Part shown: one piece after another, positions 5,424 through 11,081 of the stretch | Position numbering within the stretch: the first letter of the stretch is position 1 | Layout of the letters: each line of letters begins with the position of its first letter | Source: Actinomycetota bacterium | GTDB lineage: Bacteria > Actinomycetota > Thermoleophilia > Solirubrobacterales > Solirubrobacteraceae | Length of the DNA stretch: 11,618 nt | Assembly (NCBI GenBank): GCA_005788585.1 | Contig: SYBY01000123.1 | Span: forward strand, 1-11,618 | Direction of reading: 5' to 3' | Position numbers and translations under genes: made by a program | Notes under the pieces: generated by a model | Database searches by the model: none | What the model was told of the DNA's origin: nothing | What the model saw: only the letters and a program-made list of their open reading frames with translations

Positions 5424-6482
5424 ATGCGCGCCGGACGTCCTCCCATCCGCACCGTGCCCGCCTGGCCCTGGCTGCTCGCCGTCGTCGTGGTCGGCGTGGT
5501 GGGCGTCGTCCTGCTCGGCCTGCTCGACGAGCGTGAGGACGAGGCGCAGCTCGCGCGCGCACACGCCGTTGCCATCGAGCGCGTCGTCGACGACGCGGTC
5601 GCGGACATCACGGACCTCCAGGCCCGGCTGGGGGCGCGCCGCGCCGACCCGGTGATCCGCGCGCTCGTCCAGCGACGGCTGCTGAGCCGAAGCGCGCTCC
5701 TGCCCGACCTGCAACGCCTCGCACCGGGGCCGGACACGGACGCGCTCGCGGTGGTGTTCCGGGAGATCGGCGCGGCAACCCTGCGGCGCGACCTCGACCT
5801 GGTCCAAGGTCTGCAGCGATACGCACCGCGCGCGCGGGCCGCGGCCCGCCGGACGGCGGCGACGCAGCAGGAGCGCGCCGAGACGATCGCCCAGCGCACC
5901 CGTCAGGGGCAGATCGCGATCGTCGTCCTCATGCTGACGATCGTCGCGCTCATCCTGTGGCGCTCGCGCAGCGCGCTCATGCGCGCCGCCGAGGCCTACA
6001 CCGATGAGCTGCGCCACCTCGCTGAGCACGACACGCTCACGGGACTGGGCAATCGCCGTCACCTCGACGAGGAGGGGACCCCCGTGGTGCACGCGGCGAC
6101 GTCCGCGGCGCCGGTGGGCGTCCTGCTGCTCGACCTCGACGGCTTCAAGGCCTACCACGACACCGCCGGCCATGCCGCCGGGGACGACCTCCTGGTTGAC
6201 GCCGCGCGCGCCTTCGAGCGCGTGCTCGCCGCGGACGGACACGCCTACCGGCTCGGCGGCGACGAGTTCTGCGGGATCACCCGTGCTCCTGATCCGGATC
6301 TGCCGCGACGCGTCGAGGAGGCGCTCCTCGCGGCGTTCGCCGGGCGCGGACCGAGTGCGAGCGTCGGCATGGCGCTCGTGCCGACCGAGGCGGATGACCT
6401 GGCGGCGGCGATGCGGCTGGCCGACACGCGGATGTATGCGGTCAAGCGCGGCAAGGGTGTCGCGCGGGCGACGGCTGGCTGA
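5424..6482 (+). CDS. Membrane-bound diguanylate cyclase-like protein (GGDEF domain)
   Basis: A 352-residue protein: membrane helix at about 14-34, an external helical segment at about 35-160, a second membrane helix at about 163-179, then a C-terminal GGDEF domain at about 195-347. GGDEF enzymes make cyclic di-GMP from two GTP. Present are DTLTGLGNRR (203-212), metal-binding LDLDGFK, GH and GDDLL (249-257), and an intact GGDEF active site at 278-282. Two differences stand out: the guanine-contacting Asn of FKxxND is His (H245), and there is no RxxD inhibitory site upstream of GGDEF. The periplasmic segment resembles no sensor domain I know; it is Arg/Leu-rich and likely a helical bundle. It starts 38 bases after the amino acid dehydrogenase and may be the last gene of that operon. 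GGGGAG abuts the ATG directly, so initiation may be coupled or leaderless. Confidence 0.88.
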   Translation: MRAGRPPIRTVPAWPWLLAVVVVGVVGVVLLGLLDEREDEAQLARAHAVAIERVVDDAVADITDLQARLGARRADPVIRALVQRRLLSRSALLPDLQRLAPGPDTDALAVVFREIGAATLRRDLDLVQGLQRYAPRARAAARRTAATQQERAETIAQRTRQGQIAIVVLMLTIVALILWRSRSALMRAAEAYTDELRHLAEHDTLTGLGNRRHLDEEGTPVVHAATSAAPVGVLLLDLDGFKAYHDTAGHAAGDDLLVDAARAFERVLAADGHAYRLGGDEFCGITRAPDPDLPRRVEEALLAAFAGRGPSASVGMALVPTEADDLAAAMRLADTRMYAVKRGKGVARATAG

Positions 6483-6488
6483 CCGAGA

Positions 6489-6560
6489 GCCGGCGAGGGG
6501 ACTCGAACCCCTGACCTACGCTTTACAAGAGCGTTGCTCTACCAACTGAGCTACACCGGC
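6489..6560 (-). tRNA. tRNA-Thr (anticodon UGU)
   Basis: A 72-base cloverleaf on the minus strand. The acceptor stem is GCCGGTG with CGCCGGC (one G-U pair), the D arm GCTC-AGTTGGTA-GAGC, the anticodon arm ACGCT-CTTGTAA-AGCGT, the five-base variable loop AGGTC, and the T arm AGGGG-TTCGAGT-CCCCT. The loop places TGT at positions 34-36, which reads Thr codons ACA and relatives. The 3' CCA is not encoded (TCTC follows). It is convergent with the GGDEF gene, whose stop is 6 bases away. Confidence 0.97.
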
Positions 6561-6572
6561 CGGGCGACCGTC

Positions 6573-6578
6573 ATGGTA
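6573..6578 (-). promoter_or_regulatory. Possible -10 box TACCAT for the tRNA gene
   Basis: On the minus strand TACCAT ends 12 bases before the first tRNA base, giving a predicted 5' leader of about 5-6 bases. No convincing -35 is present. A 16-base perfect palindrome (6583-6598) lies just upstream. Confidence 0.35.
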
Positions 6579-6582
6579 CGCC

Positions 6583-6598
6583 GCTCGCCCGGGCGAGC
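6583..6598. repeat. 16-base perfect palindrome GCTCGCCCGGGCGAGC
   Basis: An uninterrupted self-complementary 16-mer, 22 bases upstream of the tRNA-Thr gene and overlapping where its -35 should be. It could be an operator or a small cruciform-forming site, or chance in GC-rich DNA. No second copy was noticed in the window. Confidence 0.35.
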
Positions 6599-6632
6599 CC
6601 AGCGGATGAACTTCTGGGGCGGCCGGGGGCGG

Positions 6633-6676
6633 CGCTTCCGCGGGAGCGTTGACGCGGAAACGCTCCCGCGGAAGCG
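6633..6676 (-). terminator. 18-base-pair perfect stem-loop downstream of the P450 gene
   Basis: CGCTTCCGCGGGAGCGTT (6633-6650) is perfectly complementary to 6659-6676 around an 8-base loop (GACGCGGA). It begins 25 bases after the P450 stop in the direction of transcription and shields the tRNA gene that follows. No T-tract follows on the minus strand, so it would be a U-less hairpin terminator or an RNA 3'-end stabiliser. The rest of 6561-6701 shows no gene. Confidence 0.65.
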
Positions 6677-6701
6677 TCCACACGAAGGCGATGCGCGGCG
6701 C

Positions 6702-8138
6702 CTACGCCGCCCGCGCCGCCGAACTCGTCAACGGCCGCAGCTCGATCGGCAGTCCGTCCGCCGGGTACGGCCCCGTCGCCATGTCGATGAACGGCTCGTA
6801 CGTGGCGGGGACGCGGAGCTCATAGCGCAGCAGCAGCTGGTGCAGCAGCGCCTTGACCTCCATCCCGCCGAAGTGCAGGCCGATGCACGTGTGCACGCCG
6901 CCGCCGAACGGCGCCCACGCGTACTTGTGGCGCTGGTCCTCGCGGCGCTCGGGCGAGAACCGCTCGGGGTCGAAGCGGTCGGGGTCGTGCCAGAAGGGCT
7001 CCATGCGGTGGCTGGCGTACATGCCGAGGGCGACGATCGAGCCCTCCGGGACGTAGTAGCCGTCGATCTCCGTGTCCTTCAGCGTCGCGCGCGCGAGCAT
7101 CCCCACCGGTGGGTTCATGCGCAGCGTCTCCTTGAAGACCATGTCCATCGCCGGCAGCGCGTCGAGGTCGTCGAAGTCCAGCGCGTCCTTGTCGAGCGCC
7201 AGGCACTCCTCGCGCACGCGGTCCTGCCACTCGGGGTGCTTGGCCAGGAAGTAGCCCATCATCGAGAGCGTGATGGTGCTCGTGTCGTGCGCGGCCATCA
7301 TCGTGAAGATCATGTGGTTGATGACGTCCTGGTCGCTGAACCGCGCGCCGTCCTCGCTCTCGGCGTGGCAGAGGACGCTGAACAGGTCGTCGGTCGCCGA
7401 CGCGCGCTTGGCGGGGAGCTTGCCGCGGAAGTAGTCCTCCATCATGCGCCGGCTCTGCAGCCCTCGGTGCCAGCGGCCGCCGGGGACGTCCGCGCGCACC
7501 GGGGTGTTTCCGCCGAGGACGAGGTTGACAAACGCGCGGTTGACCGCGTCGGCTTCCGGGCCGAGACGCTCGCCCATGAAGACCTCGGTGGCGATGTCGA
7601 GCGTCAGCTGCTTCGTGGCGGGATAGAGCTCGAAGCCCGGGCCGGTGCGCCACTCTGAGATGCCGCGCTCGATGACCGGGTTCATCATGCGCAGGTAGGT
7701 GACGAGACGCTCGCGCTTGAAGGCGTGCTGGAGGATCCGGCGGTGGTGCAGGTGCTCCTCGAAGTCCATGAGCATGACGCCGCGCTCGAAGAACGGGCCG
7801 ATGAACTCGTTCCAGCCGATCTCGCTGGAGAACGCCTTGTCGCGGTTGGCGAGGACCGTCTCGATGCCGTCCGGTCCGTACACGCTGACGATCGTGATGC
7901 CGATGATGTTCGCCCACGAGACGGTGCCGAAGCGCTCGAAGCCGCGGCGCGTGACCGCGAGCGGGTCCCCCATGACGGTCAGGGAGTGCCCGAGGACGGG
8001 GAGCCCGGGGTCGCCCATGACGGGCTTCAGCCCGCTGCCGGGCGGCGGGGTCGCGAGCGGGCGCGCCTCGCGCGGCGGCATGCGCTCGAACACGGACGCG
8101 GCGGCGTGGCGCGCGCGCAGGGACATGGGTGCAGTCAT
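6702..8138 (-). CDS. Cytochrome P450
   Basis: A 478-residue soluble P450, a haem monooxygenase needing an electron-transfer partner. Motifs in order: C-helix block HHRRILQHAF at 131-140, I-helix oxygen-activation AAHDTS at 282-287 (the usual Gly is Ala), K-helix ETLR at 337-340, the PERF motif at 391-394, and haem-binding FGGGVHTCIG at 411-420 with C418 as the axial ligand. Length and the absence of an N-terminal membrane anchor fit bacterial P450s; no fused reductase or ferredoxin is present and none is nearby. The substrate is unknown. The ATG at 8138 is chosen because GAGGAG lies eight bases upstream; the longer frame to 8195 would overlap the divergent regulator gene. The TetR-family gene 43 bases away on the opposite strand is the likely regulator. 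Confidence 0.95.
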   Translation of the reverse strand: MTAPMSLRARHAAASVFERMPPREARPLATPPPGSGLKPVMGDPGLPVLGHSLTVMGDPLAVTRRGFERFGTVSWANIIGITIVSVYGPDGIETVLANRDKAFSSEIGWNEFIGPFFERGVMLMDFEEHLHHRRILQHAFKRERLVTYLRMMNPVIERGISEWRTGPGFELYPATKQLTLDIATEVFMGERLGPEADAVNRAFVNLVLGGNTPVRADVPGGRWHRGLQSRRMMEDYFRGKLPAKRASATDDLFSVLCHAESEDGARFSDQDVINHMIFTMMAAHDTSTITLSMMGYFLAKHPEWQDRVREECLALDKDALDFDDLDALPAMDMVFKETLRMNPPVGMLARATLKDTEIDGYYVPEGSIVALGMYASHRMEPFWHDPDRFDPERFSPERREDQRHKYAWAPFGGGVHTCIGLHFGGMEVKALLHQLLLRYELRVPATYEPFIDMATGPYPADGLPIELRPLTSSAARAA

Positions 8139-8165
8139 CTGGTCAGCTCCTCGGCATCCATCTGG

Positions 8166-8172
8166 TACGGTA
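8166..8172. promoter_or_regulatory. Overlapping face-to-face -10 boxes between P450 and tetR-type gene
   Basis: TACGGTA reads TACGGT on the plus strand (toward the regulator) and TACCGT on the minus strand (toward the P450), both fitting TANNNT. The divergent gap is only 43 bases, so the two promoters must overlap and one bound regulator could control both. An 8-base direct repeat CATCTGGT occurs at 8136-8143 and 8159-8166. Confidence 0.35.
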
Positions 8173-8181
8173 GCGTGCAAG

Positions 8182-8802
8182 ATGGCGCAGCGCAACCGGG
8201 CACGCAGCTACGCGGGGCAGACCGGCGACGAACGGGCCGCCGTCCGCCGCACCGCGCTGCTCGACGCCGCGCTCGGCCTGGTGGGTGAGCACGGCTGGAG
8301 CCAGCTCAGCGTCGAGGCGATGTGCCGCGAGGCCGGGCTGAACAAGCGCTACTTCTACGAGGCGTTCGGCACCCTCGACGGGGCGATGGCCGCGCTCATC
8401 GACGAGGTCGCCCGCGGCGTGCTCGACGCGTCGCTGGACGCGATGCCGGCGAGCGGCTCGCCGGCGGAGATGACGCGCGCCAGCGTGCGCGCCTTTGTGA
8501 CCTACCTGACCGAGGACCGGCGGCGCGCGCGGGTGCTGCTCGAGGCGCCGCCGCCCGGTGGAGCCGCCGCGGAACGGCGCACGGCGGCGACGCGGCGAGG
8601 GGTCGCGCTCACGGCTGCGCGCGGGCGGACCGTGTTCCAGGCCAGTGACCCCGCCGGCTTCGAGCTCGCCGCGTCGATGGTCGTGGGCGGGACGAGCCAG
8701 GCGGTGCTCGACTGGCTCGACGGCCGGGTCGGCGGCACGCGCGAGGAGCTGATCGACGGCCTCGTCGCGATGTGGCTGGCGATCGGCGACAGGATGCGCT
8801 GA
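8182..8802 (+). CDS. TetR-family transcriptional regulator
   Basis: A 206-residue protein. The N-terminal DNA-binding domain is typical of TetR regulators: helix 1 around 24-36 (ALLDAALGLVGEHG), then the helix-turn-helix at about 42-62 (LSVEAMCREAGLNKRYFYEAF), with the KRYFY recognition-helix pattern. The C-terminal ligand domain (about 75-206) is helical and variable, as expected; the ligand is unknown. It is divergent from the cytochrome P450 with a 43-base gap, so by the usual TetR pattern it probably represses itself and the P450 and is released by a small molecule related to the P450 substrate. No clear ribosome site precedes the ATG at 8182; TACGGT or TAGCGT boxes 5-10 bases upstream suggest a leaderless or near-leaderless transcript. 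It ends 12 bases from a convergent membrane-protein gene. Confidence 0.92.
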   Translation: MAQRNRARSYAGQTGDERAAVRRTALLDAALGLVGEHGWSQLSVEAMCREAGLNKRYFYEAFGTLDGAMAALIDEVARGVLDASLDAMPASGSPAEMTRASVRAFVTYLTEDRRRARVLLEAPPPGGAAAERRTAATRRGVALTAARGRTVFQASDPAGFELAASMVVGGTSQAVLDWLDGRVGGTREELIDGLVAMWLAIGDRMR

Positions 8803-8814
8803 CGCGGCGCCCGG

Positions 8815-9360
8815 CTACTCGGCCTCGGGGACCGCGACGCCCGCGGCATGCTCGATGTTGCCGTGGCCGTTCGTGCTCACGACGTGCTCGTACGTCGGCA
8901 CCTCGGGCTGCTCCGGGGCGTTGAACCGCCGCTCGAGCTCGCCGAGGACGACGCCGAAGAGCAGGTGCCGCCACGTCGCCTGCGCGAACGCGCGCGGGTC
9001 GCCGGCGAGCTTCGGCAGCTCCTCGCGCGCGGGATGCGTGCGGTCGGTGATGGCGACGAACGGCCAGCTGCCGAGGTGCTCGGCCATGGCGGCGGCGGGG
9101 CCGCGCGACCAGGACGGCAGCGGCATGCGCGGAGCCGCGTTGGCGTACAGCGCACCGAACGCCGCGCCGTTGGCGAGATGGATCGCCAGGCCGGCGACCG
9201 GCCACGCGCGCCCGCGCGTGACGAACTTGCCGAGCAGCTCGGTGTCGTCGTACGGGACCCCGAAGACCCGGCGGTCCAGCGGCTGCTGGGCCCACCAGAC
9301 GGCGGCGGCGGCCGCGCCTGCGAGCGCGCCACGGGCGGTACGAGCGAGAGCGACGTCCAT
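8815..9360 (-). CDS. Small membrane protein of unknown function
   Basis: A 181-residue protein with about four candidate membrane or amphipathic helices: residues 8-24 (Ala/Gly-rich), 53-74 (VAGLAIHLANGAAFGALYA), 88-104 and 127-143 (ATWRHLLFGVVLGELERRF). The first helix and the Gly/Ala spacing recall small inner-membrane proteins of the DUF1440/YagU type, but I cannot assign it. The tail after residue 148 is polar and probably disordered. The ATG at 9360 is the only suitable start: upstream codons in frame contain no ATG or GTG before a long low-quality extension. GGGAGGAGG lies about 20 bases upstream, too far for normal use, whereas TACAGT six bases before the ATG suggests a leaderless transcript. 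It is divergent from the acyltransferase-GpsA gene with a 44-base gap; a link to lipid metabolism is only a guess. Confidence 0.75.
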   Translation of the reverse strand: MDVALARTARGALAGAAAAAVWWAQQPLDRRVFGVPYDDTELLGKFVTRGRAWPVAGLAIHLANGAAFGALYANAAPRMPLPSWSRGPAAAMAEHLGSWPFVAITDRTHPAREELPKLAGDPRAFAQATWRHLLFGVVLGELERRFNAPEQPEVPTYEHVVSTNGHGNIEHAAGVAVPEAE

Positions 9361-9366
9361 AGATGG

Positions 9367-9372
9367 ACTGTA
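9367..9372 (-). promoter_or_regulatory. -10 box TACAGT placed for a leaderless transcript
   Basis: On the minus strand TACAGT is followed by exactly six bases and then the ATG at 9360, so transcription would begin at the start codon. This is the cleanest of the TANNNT-start spacings in the window. No -35 match is visible. Confidence 0.45.
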
Positions 9373-9404
9373 ACGCCCGCCTCCTCCCGGCGTAGGACGT
9401 GCAC

Positions 9405-11054
9405 ATGGATCGTTCGAAGCTTCACGCCCGCGCACGCCACCGGGGCGTCAACCTCCCCGTCTACTGGGCGGTGCGCGTCGTGCTGCAGCCCTTCTTCCAC
9501 CTGTACTTCCGCCTGACGTGGCGGGGCCGCAAGCACCTGCCCAAGGACGGGCCGGTGATCTTCGCCGCCAACCACCGCTCGTTCCTGGACCCGTTCGTCA
9601 TCGCCGCGATGTACCCGCGGCCCATGTACTTCGTGGCGAAGAAGGAGCTGTTCCAGCGCCGCTGGCAGGCGTGGATCCTGAACGCTCTCGGCGCGTTCCC
9701 GGTCGATCGTGGCGCGGGCGACTCCGACGCGATGGGCACCGCGCGCCAGATCCTCGAGCGCGGCGACGCCGTCTTGATCTTCCCCGAGGGCACCCGCATC
9801 CGTCCGGGCGGCCTGGGCCGGCCGCGGCGCGGTGTCGGCCGCCTGGCGCTGGAGACGGGCGCGCCCGTCGTCCCGGTCGCGGTCATCGGCACCGAGCAGA
9901 TCCGCACGAAGTGGAAGATCCGCCCGCATCGCGTCCGGCTGCTCGCCGGCGCGCCGCTGCAGTTCCCCAAGACCGAGAACCCGACCGCGACGATGGCCGC
10001 GGCGGTCATCGATCGCGTCTGGCCGTGCGTCGAGCTGCAGTGGGAATGGCTCGGCGGTGAGCCGCCCGTGCGCCGCGCGGCGATCATCGGCGCCGGGTCG
10101 TGGGGCACCGCGCTCGCCGTGGCGCTCGCGCGCGGCGGGGTGCAGGTCCAGCTCGGCGCCCGCACGGCCGAGCAGGCCGACGCCCTGCGCGAGACCCGCT
10201 GCAACGAGCGCTACCTCGCGGGGGTCACGCTACCCGCCGGTGTCGAGGTGACGACGGCATCGCAGCTCGACTTCGCGCGTGCGGATCTCGTCTGCTTCGC
10301 GGTCCCGTCCCGGGCTATCCCGGCGACCGTCGCCGCGCACGCCGAGCACATCCCCGCCGATGCGGGCGTGCTCGTGCTCAGCAAGGGGCTCGTCCCGCCG
10401 CTGGGCACCCTGCCCAGCGCCTACGTCTCCGAGCGGGTCCGCGCCCGCGCGGTCGCCACGCTCGGCGGCCCGGCGCTCGCCGCCGACGTGCTGGCCCACG
10501 GCGCCGCCGTCGTGCTCGCGTGCAGCGACCCGGTGTGCGGCGCGGTGCTGCGCGAGACGCTGCGCAGCGCGCGGCTGCAGGTGACGGTGTCCACCGACGT
10601 GACGGGCGTCGAACTCGCGGGCGTGGCCAAGAACGCCGCGGTGCTCGCGGCGGCCGCGAGCGTGGGGGCCGGCCCGAACGCGGCAGGCGCCGCCGCGGGC
10701 AAGGTCTTCGCGGAGGTCGACGCCTACGCGCGGGCGTGCGGCGCGCAGCCCGAGAGCTTCTCCGGCCTGGCGGGTGCGGGGGACCTCGTCGCCACGGTCG
10801 TCGCCGAGTCCAGCCGCAACCGGCGTGCCGGCGAGATGCTGGCCAGTGGGGTGCCGGCGGGTGCGATCGAGTCGCAGCTCGGCCAGACCCCGGAGAGCCT
10901 CGACACCGTCTCGCTGCTCGCCGACGCGCTCCAGCGCTCCGGCGTCCCGGCGCCCACCGTGACCGCGCTGGCCGATCTCGTCGGCGGCCGGATCGCGCCC
11001 GCCCAGTGGGCGGCGGGTGTCACGTCCCCCGATCGTCCGACGGTCGCGGCGTAG
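9405..11054 (+). CDS. gpsA: Fused PlsC-like acyltransferase and glycerol-3-phosphate dehydrogenase (GpsA)
   Basis: One uninterrupted 549-residue frame with two enzymes of glycerophospholipid synthesis. Residues about 15-215 are a PlsC-type acyltransferase, which acylates lysophosphatidic acid: NHRSFLD at 56-62 (catalytic His57 and Asp62), AKKELF at 78-83, FPEGTR at 126-131, and VVPVAVIG at 155-162. Residues about 222-549 are GpsA, which reduces dihydroxyacetone phosphate to glycerol 3-phosphate: GAGSWG at 229-234, K327 (LSKGL), catalytic K409 (VAKNA), D460 and T464 (GAGDLVAT), and SRNRR at 470-474. The linker is under ten residues. Some GpsA blocks are divergent: GPALAADV instead of GPxFAxE, and the NxR block reads NAA. 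AGGA seven bases before the ATG at 9405 supports the start over GTG 9399. In other actinobacteria the two genes are often adjacent, which fits fusion. An internal GTG at 10068 could yield free GpsA. Confidence 0.93.
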   Translation: MDRSKLHARARHRGVNLPVYWAVRVVLQPFFHLYFRLTWRGRKHLPKDGPVIFAANHRSFLDPFVIAAMYPRPMYFVAKKELFQRRWQAWILNALGAFPVDRGAGDSDAMGTARQILERGDAVLIFPEGTRIRPGGLGRPRRGVGRLALETGAPVVPVAVIGTEQIRTKWKIRPHRVRLLAGAPLQFPKTENPTATMAAAVIDRVWPCVELQWEWLGGEPPVRRAAIIGAGSWGTALAVALARGGVQVQLGARTAEQADALRETRCNERYLAGVTLPAGVEVTTASQLDFARADLVCFAVPSRAIPATVAAHAEHIPADAGVLVLSKGLVPPLGTLPSAYVSERVRARAVATLGGPALAADVLAHGAAVVLACSDPVCGAVLRETLRSARLQVTVSTDVTGVELAGVAKNAAVLAAAASVGAGPNAAGAAAGKVFAEVDAYARACGAQPESFSGLAGAGDLVATVVAESSRNRRAGEMLASGVPAGAIESQLGQTPESLDTVSLLADALQRSGVPAPTVTALADLVGGRIAPAQWAAGVTSPDRPTVAA

Positions 11055-11068
11055 GCGGCTGGGCGGAG

Positions 11069-11074
11069 TACGCT
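11069..11074 (+). promoter_or_regulatory. Possible -10 box TACGCT for the sigma factor gene
   Basis: TACGCT ends seven bases before the GTG at 11082, the spacing expected for a leaderless transcript. GGCGGAG at 11062-11068 is 13 bases from the GTG, long for a ribosome site, so the two readings compete. No -35 match is visible. Confidence 0.3.
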
Positions 11075-11081
11075 GGCATGC

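Noticed and set aside
8139..8195. Upstream extension of the P450 to 8195
   Set aside because: It would overlap the TetR gene start and lacks a ribosome site, whereas GAGGAG is well placed for 8138.
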